NCBI GenBank assembly: GCA_947561715.1
Contig: OX387203.1
Location: forward strand, 15,004,001 to 15,068,000
DNA: 64,000 nucleotides
Direction of reading: 5' to 3'
From: Ascidia mentula
Lineage: Eukaryota; Chordata; Ascidiacea; Phlebobranchia; Ascidiidae
In this document: positions 36,389-48,287 of the stretch, piece by piece
Position numbering within the stretch: the first letter of the stretch is position 1
Layout of the letters: every line of letters starts with the position of its first letter
Made by a program: the position numbers and the translations under genes
The notes under the pieces: model-generated
Databases searched by the model: none
The model's input: the letters and a program-made list of their open reading frames with translations, nothing else
Told to the model about the DNA's origin: nothing

Positions 36389-37501
36389 TTAATGAAGATC
36401 CACATCGTAAACTCTCGACTGAAAAAATATCACAAAACTTTTAATTTCATCAAAATTAACAAAACCATGTTTTAATGCAAATATAAATTAAACAAATTCT
36501 TACCGGGTTTTCCATTTTTTTAATCTCTTCTCTCAAGACTGGAATAGATTCGGAATCGAATCCGCATCCATTCAGCCACACCTCATCCACTTTAGGGAGA
36601 ATCCGACAAATATTTCCAACATCTTTTTGTTCAAACTTGTTGGAACTCAGGGCGAGAACTTCCAACTATTTAAAATATAAAAATTGGTCGGAAATCTTTG
36701 TTTCAAACTTTTTTAAAACATATTTTTTTCTTAAAACCGGATTAAAATTAACTCCATGTTTTCACTTTTGATTAAAAAAAGTAAGTTTTATAAAAATATC
36801 ATGGATTTAAACAAATATTTATTCTCAAAATAATGAAAACCAACCTTGGGTCCCATCTTCATAATCGCTTCACAGATCATGTTTAAAGTTTCGGAATTAA
36901 GTTCGCATTCCTGCAACCCCAGCCACAAATTGGGTTCTCGAATCCGTGGGAGGAAATCCGCGAGAGCGAAAACATCCGAAATCTTCAGTGGGATTTTGTT
37001 TAAATTCAACCACCGAGGACAAGAGAGTGCGATTTCATCTCTAAATATTTCGTCAACTTCCTGTAAATCCACGAGGAAATCTGAAACAGGGACAAGTTTA
37101 TTAAAACAAACATGGCGGAAGTTTTATTAAATCAGTAAAACTTTTTATTGCAAACTTCAAACAAGATTTCTTCACTTTTAATCGGATTTAAACAAGACAA
37201 GATCCAACAAATTAATCAAATACAAAAACATTAACTTACTGGAAGGAAAATATAAACTTTATCCGACAAAAAATATGCGACCTTCCTTTAAAACTTTCAA
37301 CCTGAACATTTTTATTCCATTCTCTTCTATAAGAACAATGGAATTGCGACGTCACAATACTTACTGTGACGTAACAGTTACGTTCACAAACACGCATCAC
37401 ACAGACTGGAAATAAATACTAACCTCGTAACTCGTATCCATTGGGCTCTTCTTCTCGCAGGTATTTCGAAAGTTCCTTCAACAACTTTTTCGCACGTTTG
37501 T
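36389..37501 (-). CDS. NLR3 LRR exons and C-terminus
   Basis: 37501-37424 (78 bp, phase 1-1), 37080-36845 (FLVDLQEVDEIFRDEIALS; ends MKMGPK), 36665-36504 (LEVLALSSNKFEQKDVGNIC), 36418-36389. All open, with canonical GT/AG sites. The low divergence from NLR2 argues for recent duplication. A polyadenylation AATAAA lies at 36296-36301. Confidence 0.78.
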
Positions 37502-37601
37502 CTGAAAATAACAAGATCAACATTTACGGCAAAAATAGAAGCCATGTATTTGGATGGGAGAATTATTTAAACTCCCAATGTGCGTTTTCCATAAATATAA
37601 C

Positions 37602-37773
37602 CTGCGTATATTAGATGCGTAATGAGATGCGAGACTTTCGAAACCACGATGCCAGTTTACCCAATATAATGGTAACTTGTAATGGAAAGTATGTAAAAGT
37701 TTAACAGCTAGCTTTTCGCGTAAAGCAACGTTGTGTAACAAATTGTAAACATGGTTTTGCAAATCGTTCAGGG
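37602..37773 (-). CDS. NLR3 pre-LRR exon
   Basis: Acceptor TGGCCAG gives phase 1 and reads LNDLQNHVYNLLHNVALREK then KLPLYWVNWHRGFESLASHY. Conserved with NLR2 but there one base longer at the acceptor. The donor is uncertain: CGCAG/GTTATA leaves the wrong phase for the next exon. Confidence 0.5.
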
Positions 37774-38453
37774 CTGGCCAATGCAGACAATGCCTTGTAT
37801 TACTTTGCTGGTTACAATTATTACAGCAGAATGACTTTCTTATGTTTAGACGAGAAAAAAAGGGGTCACAGTTATTACACTTGCAGTTGATCCTAAATTT
37901 GCATCATTTTTTTCAGAAAAATTTAGGCGACCCCTGGCTATGGACATTTCATAACAATGATAAAACGATGCAGTGGCAGAATGTTTTCCTATCGCACTAG
38001 CGTTCTTTTGTCTGGAGCAAGTTTATCTTCTCGTCCAGCGCATGGAATTGCCATTAATGCATTATAATGAATTTTGGATAGTACCAAACCTTGTCCTGCA
38101 TGTTTTGGTTGTTTGTGAAAAAGATCTAAAAACAGCTTCATTAATCCTCTGGGTTTTTCTGTGGTGGAATTAGAAGCAACTGAAAAATAAAAATATGTTG
38201 TTTCAAATGTTTGTGTTCGTCACCAGTGCAAGACTGACTAATTGTAAGAAAGGCAGGCAGGGTCAGTCAATGGAGACAAGTGCAACAAAACAAATATGTT
38301 AAATAACAGCAGCATCTTAACTTTGGCATCAATTAGATGGTCCCAGATTTTTACACCTCAATGCCTTGTATTACTTTACAGGTTACAGATGTTACAGCAA
38401 AGTTTTTTTTGTCTTTTTAGACAAGAAAAAAGATTGTTTTTAATGTAACTGAC

Positions 38454-38561
38454 CACCATGCATTTGTTCCTCGTTGTTAAGTGTGGAGAATGCTATGTCA
38501 CTGGAAGCAGTCTTGACTGAGGTTGATGGCAAGGTTTTTAGACTGGAACCACTTCCATCAC
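38454..38561 (-). CDS. NLR3 Ser/Thr-rich linker exon
   Basis: 108 bp, phase 1-1, reading GDGSGSSLKTLPSTSVKTAS and on to LNNEEQMHG, donor GTCAGT. Counterpart of NLR2 16632-16525. Confidence 0.6.
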
Positions 38562-39152
38562 CTGTAAAAAACAATCAAGTTGATAACTGCAAATTAATGG
38601 CACTGATGTACACCAATAAGGGTTAACCCAATACGAAGGCCTCATTTGATAATTTTGACAATAAATAAATTAGGTTACAGGCCGCAACTCTGTATTTCTG
38701 TGGAAAAGAGTTTTTGGTTGGGAAATGCAATGGGTCATGCATGGGTGCCAGTGTTTTGGATGAATGAGCGCAAATGATCAGGCTGTTGTCAGGGCGATTT
38801 TCAGCATGTTTGGGGCAGTTTTACTATGGTTTTCAGGGTTATTAGTCAGGCAGTAAATTGGTAGAGGGTGCTGTTGAACATGTAGCTGAAAAATATTGAG
38901 GTCGATTTCGTGGAAAAATAAATCACAGAAAGTATGCTCAGTTTGTGATTTTCTGTTAGTCCCGACCCTTGTCTAGGAATTCTGGTCAAAATTATATTCA
39001 AGATAACTACTTTAACCACTCCCCCAGGGGCATTTTGTCCCCCTGTTGGCAATTTTTTTGGCTAAAACAGCAGAAAAAAAGTGTAGGTTTGTTTTGTGAA
39101 AAAATGAATCACAGAAAGTAACCTCCATTTGCGATTAAGTAAAGCCTCCAAC

Positions 39153-39474
39153 CATAGGCGTAGAGTTTTGCACATCAACGGGGGTGCGGCGAAAAAAAAT
39201 ACTAACGTCAGAAGGACGTTTTGCACGCCATATACAAGTTAAAGCGTCGTCTATGTAAGCACGTTCATCACCAACGTAATTTCGTTTGTTGCGTAAGTGT
39301 TGTTCGCGAATACGAGACAAACGAAACAGCGTGTTACGCACTTTGAGTGCTATCAGAAGGAAATGCGCCTTTATTTTTGCTGCGGAACCGAAAGGACACG
39401 ATGCGATTGCGTTGTAAATTTAGAAAAGGTCGGGGGTGCGCGGCACCCCTGCACCCCCGTACTCTACTCCAGTG
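39153..39474. mobile_element. hAT-like MITE in NLR3 intron
   Basis: Inverted ends with CATAGGCGTAGAG at left and complement of CTCTACTCCAGTG at right, plus inner GGGGGTGCG/CACCCCC. Perfect 8-bp target duplication CCTCCAAC at 39145-39152 and 39475-39482. Same end family as the elements at 3868 and 32189. Confidence 0.8.
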
Positions 39475-40114
39475 CCTCCAACCCTCCTCTACACAAATCA
39501 TTAAGAATTAGATGTATTGTAACTGTTTTGGGGGCCCCCAGGGCTGTTTGTACACCCCCTAGGACTGGCAGTTTAGCAGTTAGTCTTTGCAAAACGACCC
39601 ATGTGCTGTCTTAATGCAGCTGCAATCAATTTTTTTTTCTGTTTAGCAATTGTAGTCTCCCTTCATAAGTCATCAGACCCGGCAATTGTTTTTGACAAAC
39701 AAGAGAAACTGTCACCAGGTGCACGAAGGCAAATGACCTATAAAACTCAATTTTTAGGATTTAATTGTGAGTTGCCACTGCTCTGTCTGTGGGAGTTTGC
39801 CAGTTAGACTTTACAGCAGGGATTCACTACACAAAGATCCTATTTGGAAATCAGTGTGACCGCTAGCGTAAAAGCTAGCACAGTGCCACAGTCAACAACT
39901 GCACTGATGAGACCTCATGTCGAAATGTTTGCATATGTGAAATAATGCAATATTCATACCATTGGACAATTAATTTAAGTGCCCAAAACCACAGGTTTAT
40001 GCAAAACAATGGATATAATATATACCAATGGATATATGTGTTACAAAAATGTTATACTTCGGTACTTGCGATAAAAATCAGTTAAGCAATGTGCGTATAT
40101 AGGGCAGAACTTAC

Positions 40115-40198
40115 TTTTTACATGTCCTAGCTCACCACCATCTATTTGATGTATTCTGGTTGCCTCAAGTTCAGCTGCAGCAGTGGAAGTTTCACCAG
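40115..40198 (-). CDS. NLR3-specific linker exon
   Basis: 84 bp between TTTCTACAG and GTAAGT, phase 1-1, reading GETSTAAAELEATRIHQIDG then GELGHVK. No equivalent found in NLR2, so linker length differs between copies. Splice signals are strong; coding status rests on phase and signals. Confidence 0.55.
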
Positions 40199-41063
40199 CT
40201 GTAGAAACATATGTATTACAAATCATAAACAAGATATACTGGGATACCATCTGTTTACAAGTGCCTTGATGAAACAGAGTACAAACATTGTTGAAATTCT
40301 AGTAAAATTTTAAATAATTATTCCAGTGGTTCTCAACCTGTAAGGGCTTTTTAAGTGGTGTGCATAAAAATTGCAACATAGACAAATTCCATCCAAAAAT
40401 GCCAATCGTTGTGAAATTGCATGCTGCGACATGTGTTATGAACTTTCAATGGGCATTAAATCCTGTTTCTGGTTGTTAATTGGCATTTTGATATTCAGTT
40501 TAAAGTACAACACAACCATGCTTTAACACATAATACACTGACAAATCTTGTGCATCACAGTTTAAAAATGAAAGCATTGTTGTTGGTTATGTTTCACTCA
40601 AACAGTTTTCTGCTTCGAAAACAGTTACCATCATTTTCCGGCGACTGTTTTGACAGTTGGGCCTTGGAACTTGTTGCGCCATCTAATGTTTTTGATGAAG
40701 TAGATTTTACATTTGTTGAAGCCAAACCTTCTCTGCAAGCTGTAAAACAATGAGTCACAATATATAGTATAGCATATATCTTTCTTTTTCTATCAGTTAT
40801 ATTTAAGTTCAATGCCATGTAATCGGCAAAGTTTTGTCAGCAAAAAAGATAACAGAAACACATTTTTAATACACAAATACCAAATAAATATAGTACTGAC
40901 GGATTTTATGCATCTTGGAAATTGTCGTACCGCTGACAGCACTATTGACAGGATCAGATTCTGAACTGGTTTCACTACGTCCACTTCCAGAGGCTTAGAT
41001 TGAAAATTATAAAATAACAATAATGGTCATTAAAGCACAAACTTTCCAATGCGCTGCACATAC

Positions 41064-42200
41064 CTGGTTTGTGTCCGAGCAAAAGGCCACACACAAAACG
41101 ACGAACCATTGCCCAATGGGGTTTGTAAATCAAATCGTCTACGATTTGATCAAATTCTTCATCTGACATGAACATAGAAATGTAGTATGCACCAAACATT
41201 TCTTGCAGAACTTGATGAAGGTAGTAGAAGAGAACATCTCTCCCATCAAAGACTCTACGACTGGGAAACCGGGAGAACTTTGCCATTTTGAACACTACAT
41301 CCTGTACTTTTACATCTTCTAAACCTACTTTTTGAAGGTCATCATGTGTGAACACAACGGTTTTACGAACCATGCCTTCATATGCAATTTGGCTAAGTGG
41401 CAACTTGAGGTTTTCTAATTTCTCTCCTTTTGCATGCTCAGAGTGACCAAGTTGTTGCAAAACTTCATCAAATACATTAGTTATGGTGGAAATACTGTGC
41501 ACCTCACCAAATAACCCAGCATAAACAATAAATTGTAAAAGCATTGGATTGCGGTATAAATCAAGCAATTGTGGAGATTTAGTTGCATGTTTGTTCCACA
41601 GTTCATTTGCTTTATTACATGCGTAACCAATACACAATGCCTTTGCATCCTCAGGAGAAAGATCACTGACATAAATTGTTGGCTTAGGTCGGAGTCCTAA
41701 TGGTATTAATAGTAATGAGTGGGGTCGAGAAGTAAAAATCAATTTAGATTTTGGAAAAAGTTGCCTGCTGCAAAGGTTGGCAAAAAGCTGTTGTACTGGC
41801 AAGGGAGTGTGATACTTCTCATTTACAGGTGCCATGTTTTCTAGTGTCCAGGTTGCCTGATCTAATCCATCAAAAATAAAAGCACACTTTTCTGGGTTCT
41901 TTATCATCCACTGGAAAACCAAACTAAGTGTTTCCTGTGAAGCATGGTTGAACTGGTTATCCAGCAGAAGCTCCTGCAAAGTCAGCTTTTTATCGCCATA
42001 GTTTAGATACATGAACCGAAGATGAAGCACTAAATGATCTTCTGTTGCTAGTTGCCTGCACAATCTCTTTGAAGGAGTAGATTTGCCACATCCAGGCGGT
42101 CCAAGAAAAGCTAGAAATATACCTTGCTGGTTGTCTTCTTTGAAGCTTGAAACTAGTTTCTCAAATCGGATGTGTTCACCAACAAATCGATCATTGTCCC
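41064..42200 (-). CDS. NLR3 NACHT exon, main part
   Basis: From DNDRFVGEH at the transposon junction to GHKPG with donor GTATGTG. P-loop GPPGCGKST, Walker B AFIFDGLDQ, FTSRPHSL and winged-helix YRNPMLLQF are present and open. The 5' 168 bp of the exon, which in NLR1 and NLR2 encode the acidic linker before the NACHT core, are absent. Confidence 0.8.
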
Positions 42201-42278
42201 GGTTTGACTAAAATCCTGACTGCCTGACTCGCCTGACTTCAACAGCAGTGTTTCCAAAAATATTTTCAGGAAAAGTAG

Positions 42279-42565
42279 CCTGACTGACTTTTGTGTGTTT
42301 CAATTGCCTGACTTTGGTGACGGTGTGTTGGAATTGCCTGACTTTCGTGATTGTGTGTTGGAATTGCCTGACTTTCGTGATTGTGCGCTGTCATTGCCTG
42401 ACTTTCGTGATTGTGTGTTGGAATTGCCTGACTTTCGTGATTGTGCGCTGTCATTGCCTGACTTTCGTGATTGTGTGTTGAAATCGCCTGACTTTCGTGA
42501 TTGTGCGTTGCAATTGCCTGACTTGCGTATGTTGGTATTAGAAATGCCTGACTTTCGTTTTAGTA
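42279..42565. repeat. left TIR array of the MULE, 30-bp units
   Basis: About nine units of the type TTGCCTGACTTTCGTGATTG plus a variable 10-bp part (TGTGTTGGAA, TGCGCTGTCA). Open frames on both strands here are by-products of a 30-bp unit without stops. Confidence 0.92.
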
Positions 42566-43493
42566 TAGGTACGGGAATTGCGTGGCTTTTTTGATTGGGA
42601 ATATTTGTGCTGTTACTTAAACCCTGCGAAAGTAATCTGTATACTCATTATTATGAAAGAAATAGAACGTCTGAAGGTGAAATTGGTCTGCAATTCAACT
42701 TTCCAGAGAAACGTTGTATTTACGTGCTCGTAAACGGCGTTTGGTACAGCGTGATTTTTTTCTTCTTTGACGTTATCATGTAGCACTGTTTTTGAAGTTT
42801 TTTTTTGGTGTGCCTAAGTTTGTTACTGTGGTACGTTCGATTACATTAAAATCTGCTACAACAGGTTGTGTTCTTGGAAACCTAAATATTCGGTTAACTT
42901 GGATGTGTTTGCCGAAAACGATCCAATAAAAAGTTATTCGTGGTGCATTAAGTGTTTTGTTTCTGGATTCTGCACAATTTGCCATTGTCGATGTTCAATT
43001 TTCACCACAATGGGCTTTGTAACGACACAATGTTTGTGTTTTTTTAGAACACTAGCTAACCTTCCTTGGACATTTTAGGGTCGTTTTATTCCTTGCAGCA
43101 GCAGAGGTTTTAATATTATTTACCTTTTGTTGTTTTGTTACAAAGCTATTTGAATCGGATATATTTAATACCGACTACCTAACAGAATCTGTTCTGGTGC
43201 TCGAGGAGGGAAATATTCCAGTAAGTAATATTGTTTTGGAATTGTATGGCCGTGTTTGACAGAAATCGCTTTTCTAATTCACTGATTCGACAATAATGTC
43301 GTTTGCGTAAATGTTTCAAGTCCTTTTTTTGAGCACATAAGAGATAAAATGTACATTATGTAACACAAAAAGGCCTACACGTAAAGTTTGGGTTTCCTAA
43401 CATAGGAAAAAGGCACAACAATGATGCTAAGAATTGAATTGAATAAGAACAAATAAATTAACGGCGTCTCCATTGCAGCAATTCTACCGACAT
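42566..43493. other. MULE left non-coding region
   Basis: Between the left array and the end of the transposase gene. No conserved frame found; it probably carries the transposase 3' UTR. Confidence 0.4.
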
Positions 43494-46400
43494 GAAGGAC
43501 AAACATAATATGGTGTGAGTTTGCTGCATTCTCCACAAGAGCGATGTATCCATTTGCGACAGATGCAGCACATCAACTGAAGTTCAGCTTCCGTGAAATC
43601 CCCTTTGCAACTTTGAGCGGCACACCGAGACCAACCGCATATAGACTGATGGAGGCTTTCGGGAACAAAATCATGTCCAATTTTGGACAGAACCTAAACA
43701 TGAAAAAAAGGAAATCATTTGCTGCCAACAACAATCAAATGTTGACGACTACATTTCAAAATCTGTGTACTAACCTTGGGCTGGAACATATCTTTTTTCA
43801 AAGCTGCTAGAACACGTTTTCTTTCTAGTGAAGTGAAGCGGACTGTGGGTGTGCAATTACTGATTGTTTCTGAGCTTTTCAAAGTAAACGAAACCCAATT
43901 TCTTGCTTGTTTGGAGTTAAAAGAAGTCAAAGGAATTCTGTTCAAAACGCAGTACACGTTTACGATTACGTGTATTCCGCAATCAATGTTATTTTGCTGC
44001 TGTGGGGTCTAGTCGAATCGGTATACTTTCCAGGAATTCACATCCCCAAGGTGGCCAGCTGCGATGTAAAATGTTGAAATTGCCTTCAATACGGTTTGGC
44101 CAATACCAACCAATCGCGAACAAATCGACCTTGACATTGAGTCAAACAAGTGCACAGATTGGGTTTGAAAAACAGCCACAGCTAAAATCCAATGACAGTT
44201 GTTGTGGCAAATTGGAAAAAGCACAACATCCTTGTTGAGAACCAAGTTTCGCTCAATGAACCCAACCAGGCACTCCAAACGGTGATGCTGTAATGTGCAG
44301 TACATGTTTGAAGGAACAACTACAGCATTGATTGGCGAACTATTTATAAGATGCGCAATGCACATGTCCAGCGCATAGTCATCAAGCCACTGGGCATTGT
44401 CGACAAGGTTAATGCTGCTTAGCAATTGGCGGTTTTCAATACTTTTTTTTGGAATTGAGCCTAGTTCTGTTTCCCATGGAAACGATGCCTTATCAGTGTC
44501 GTGTGGAATGATTTCCCTGGCACTGTTTGTTTCGCTTTTGTACCTCTTCAAAATCGGAGATAAAGGAGGTTCAGGCGACACGTGCATTGGCATATCATCC
44601 TTTGTCGGCGTTGAGTGCCTAGCCATGGTAACAAAGGTGGAATCTGGTGCAGGGATTGTACTATAATCATAGTCCTTGGTTCTTGGCTTTTTTCGACCAG
44701 ACTTTCCCTCGCCTCTCAGAGCCCTTTTCCGCAAAAGGGACAGAGAATAAGTTTTGTTGTCTCTTGTCCGTATTCCAATTGACATTTCAGCAGCAAAAAT
44801 GTGAAAACATTTTCCTGTGCTACTACAAGAGCATTTTGGTTTTGGGAATAGTTGAACCGCGTGTGACGAGTTTGCAAATCTGTTGTATACGGTAAACGTC
44901 TGTATGGAAGAGCTAAGTGCCACCATATTGTGTTCAACGCAGTCAACTGCCATAGCTTTTTGAGAAGCCCGATGTGTTGGACGTTTTTCTGTGGAGTGTG
45001 AGACAGGTTTGAAGGTTTTTTTTATTTCTGCCACAATTGACTTCGGTGAAGCTACTTTTTGGTTCAACCACTGGCAGTCGGATACTCCCCTGAGGGTAAA
45101 TTCATCTTTAAGTGTATAGTTCCCAAGTCCGCAGTTGCTCCTTTCAAACTCGTACAAAGTATAAACTTGGTAACGATGTAATGCCAGGACCATGCAATCT
45201 ACTCGCATTTCTTTCCATTCATTCCATTCTTTTAAAACTTCGTTAAAGGACTCGGAAATATTGTTAGTGCACGCGATTTGGCCCTCAAATGCGGCGTACT
45301 TCTGTGTGACGAACCGACATGAGTGTGAAAAAAGGTCATTCTTAAGGTGTTTTTCGAAGTATTTGCAAAATGGACCTGACCAGTTGACCCCACGCTCGGT
45401 CAAAATTTCATGAAATTCTTCTTGGGATTTGGAATTTATTATTTGTTCGACGTCGTCTTTGTATACTTTGATGTCATCCATCTTGCCTCCATTTTTTTTC
45501 ACCCAGTTTTCGACGTCGTGCAGTATGTGGTTTGTGCAAAACACAAGCGAAATTTTGGGAGAAACTTGTCGGAATGCATTAACAATGCCCGCTTCCCTAT
45601 CAACAACCACAGGTATGTGCAACACCCTGTCGAAACCGATTGCTCCGAAAATTCCTTTTAAAAACTCGTTATGAAAAGTTTGAAATTTTCTTTCATGCAA
45701 AAGAAATCCAATTGGAAAAATAGGATCCTTTCTAATGCGAACATTTCGTCCAACAAGAGGTGAAATATAGAAGTCGCCCAAAGAGAATGTGGTGTCGTAT
45801 GAAATTAGATATTTGTACTGAGGACCCAAAAGGAACAGTTTTTTAACGTAAGTTATCATCTCTGGCAAAAAAAGGATTATTGTTAAATCTGGTGTGAACG
45901 AAATTTCGCAAATGAATCCACCCAGCTGACCTTGGAGTTCGCAAAGGCTAAAAATTTCGTCGTGAGTTAGACGTTGCTCCTTGCGTTGCTCATATGCAAT
46001 ATTATCGCACTGTTTCGTGTTACGTGGCCTATTCACTAGCATTGACTCAACCTCTGCCTGATCTTGTAGCAGGGCATAATTTATTTTTGGCTTGTGTAGG
46101 TTGCCTAGAGATTTTATATCCTGCAGCACCTCTTTCTTGACAGGAACAAACAGTCTATTCCTGGATTTGCTGTTTCCATGAGGTTGTGACTCATAAACGG
46201 TGTGGTCACCCATATAATGAACAACATACGTTGGTGGAGCATCACTTTCCATGTCGTCAATTGAGCACACGACGTGTTTTATAAAACGGTCGCTTGAATT
46301 TTTTCCGCCAAGTTTTGGATGCTGGATATGGAAATACCACTTTCTTAGTGACTTTCCAAACCTTTTATTTCCCCGATTAACCCATATATATTGGTCATAG

Positions 46401-46567
46401 TGAAAATCTTTTCCTAACTTTTTTGTTTTTCCTTTGTACAAATATACATCTCCTCCTTTCGGTTTTATTGGTGGTTCGTTTACAACTGTCTCGTGCTTTA
46501 GTAAAAGTAATATTTCTTGATGTGTAAGACACTCAGTCACACCTTTTTGAATTGGATTTGCACCCAT
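43494..46567 (-). CDS. MULE transposase fused to Ulp1 protease and PHD-like finger
   Basis: Exon 1 46567-43775 (931 codons, phase 0) and exon 2 43693-43494. In order: a WRKY/FLYWCH-like DNA-binding segment (about residues 60-155, C...VHYMGDHT); the MULE catalytic core with YDTTF (first Asp), VVVDREAGIVNAF (second Asp), CTNHILHDVENW and CTNNISESFNEVL (Glu); a SWIM finger CSCSSTGKCFH (about 600); then a C48/Ulp1 cysteine protease with NAQWLDD, CHWILAVA (His), HLFDSM (Asp), PQQQNNIDCG (Gln and Cys). Exon 2 adds a PHD-like cluster (CCICRKWIHRSC ... YVCPSC). One TAG at 44009-44011 interrupts the protease between His/Asp and Gln/Cys. It is otherwise open, so recent inactivation, read-through or a sequence error are all possible. 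Confidence 0.88.
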
Positions 46568-46733
46568 GATTTTTCAGAGAGAACGCTGATAAAAACTCGC
46601 TACTTTCCCAAATACACTTTCAGCAGCAATGCTCAAATCCACGCCGTCTTGTTGCTATTTAACGTACAACACGTGATTGTGACGAAAGAATCGATGGACA
46701 ATTGCTATTCGATTGAACCCAAAAGGTCGTAAT

Positions 46734-47154
46734 TAGTGATGTTCCCAGTTCCAAATTATCCGGCCCGGCCGGATCCGGATAGTTATTAATCAAATCCGGC
46801 CGGATAATTTGGATCCGGCAGTTTGTTAACACTGATTCGTATATTATAGCAAAAATGCTATGTTAAGGTTAGCCTGTCATAAGTGGAACAAATCAACTTG
46901 GGCATTTATTAATATGGTATAACACGTCACGAAAAACCTTAATAACAAATAACAAAAAAATCTTACGTCGGCGAGTATAACAGACTGGGTCCCAAAAACG
47001 AGTAATTTGCGAATTGTTTGTACGCTTTTAGGACAGAAATGCTTTCCCAACTATCCGGTAAAATTAAGTGTATTATCCGGCCGGGTCCGGGTACTGAAAA
47101 TTGGTCAATATCCGGCCGGGTCCGGGTACCCGGATCCGGCGCAACCCATCACTA
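46734..47154. mobile_element. hAT-like MITE nested in the MULE
   Basis: Ends TAGTGATGTTCCC and complement of GCAACCCATCACTA, interior rich in CCGGCCGGAT palindromes, flanked by a perfect 8-bp duplication GTCGTAAT (46726-46733 and 47155-47162). A fragment of the same family lies near 20849. Confidence 0.85.
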
Positions 47155-47339
47155 GTCGTAATAGAAGTTTGTAATGACAAAAAAACTTACACACCGACGA
47201 AACAAATTCCAATCTGTTCGCCTTGGGAGTTAATTCCACCGGATAGTATTTATCCCTTGTTAGAACCCACAAAACAACTTAGTGCTATAGTTAGTACAAA
47301 CAGTACAACGCACAGCAGTCAGGTGGCCAAGGTTTTTTG

Positions 47340-48190
47340 ACAATCACGAAAGGCAGGCAATTCCAACACACAATCACGAAAGTCAGGCAATTCCAACACA
47401 CTATCACGAAAGTCAGGCAATTGCAACGCACAACCACGAAAGTCAGGCAATGACAGCGCACAATCACGAAAGGCAGGCAATTCCAACACACAATCACGAA
47501 AGTCCGGCAATTCCAACACACAATCACGAAAGTCAGGCAATTGCAACGCACAATCACGAAAGTCAGGCAATGACAGCGCACAATCACGAAAGTCAGGCAA
47601 TTCCAAAACACAAAAGTTAGGCAATTCCAACACACTATCACGAAAGTCAGGCAATTCCAACACACTATCACGAAAGTCAGGCAATTGCAACGCACAATCA
47701 CGAAAGTCAGGCAATGACAGCGCACAATCACGAAAGTCAGGCAATTCCAACACACTATCACGAAAGTCAGGCAATTGCAACGCACAATCACGAAAGTCAG
47801 GCAATGATAGCGCACAATCACGAAAGTCAGGCAATTCCAAAACACAAAAGTCAGGCAATTCCAACACACTATCACGAAAGTCAGGCAATTGCAACGCACA
47901 ATCACGAAAGTCAGGCAATGACAGCGCACAATCACGAAAGTCAGGCAATTCCAAAACACAAAAGTCAGGCAATTCCAACACACAATCACGAAAGTCAGGC
48001 AATTCCAATGGACAATCACGAAAGTCAGGCAATTGCAACGCACAATCACGAAAGTCAGGCAATGACAGCGCACAATCACGAAAGTCAGGCAATTCCAATA
48101 CATATTCACAAAAGTCAGGTAATTGCAACGCATAATCACGAAAGTCAGGCAAGTTCAATACATATTCAGGGAAGTCAGGCAATTCCAACG
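47340..48190. repeat. right TIR array of the MULE, 30-bp units
   Basis: About 28 units of CACAATCACGAAAGTCAGGC plus ten variable bases, inverse complement of the left array. Several units are shortened. Sub-blocks of three to five units recur, showing higher-order amplification. It produces spurious frames of 180-290 codons in at least three frames. Confidence 0.93.
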
Positions 48191-48287
48191 TACGATGATT
48201 ACATGGCTATTTTCCCTGAATTTTTTTTTGGAAACACTGGTGCTGAAGTCAGGCGAGTCAGGCAGTCAGGATTTTAGTCATGCCCAT

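Larger units (their letters stand above)
37774..40114 (-). other. NLR3 introns around the 38454-38561 linker exon
   Basis: Includes the 108-bp linker exon (38561-38454), dispersed repeat copy 2 (38680-38862), a hAT-like MITE (39153-39474) and a solo arm of the foldback repeat (39843-39925). No other exon supported. Confidence 0.45.
42205..48280 (-). mobile_element. Mutator-like (MULE) transposon with repeat-array ends
   Basis: Outer inverted repeats begin TGACTAAAATCCTGACTGCC at both ends and extend about 85 bp (about 92% alike). Inside them lie 30-bp tandem arrays in opposite orientation, about 9 units at left and about 28 at right, so the ends fold back. The single gene (46567-43494, minus) encodes a MULE transposase. 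No target duplication is seen; instead 168 bp of the NLR3 exon is missing at the site. A hAT-like element (46734-47154) is nested within it. Confidence 0.9.

Noticed and set aside
39359-39614. 105-codon frame at 39297-39614
   Set aside because: It lies mostly inside a MITE with 8-bp target duplications and continues through its edge by chance.
47340-48190. CRISPR-like regular array
   Set aside because: Units are directly abutting with short variable parts, no true spacers, and the mirror array at the other transposon end identifies it as a terminal repeat in a eukaryotic genome.
47291-48277. Open frames of 187, 282 and 289 codons over the right MULE array
   Set aside because: They arise because a stop-free 30-bp unit keeps several frames open on both strands; content is only the repeated unit.
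42205-48280. MULE as an assembly contaminant from another organism
   Set aside because: Both edges join NLR3 exon sequence exactly collinear with NLR1 and NLR2, so it is a genuine insertion.
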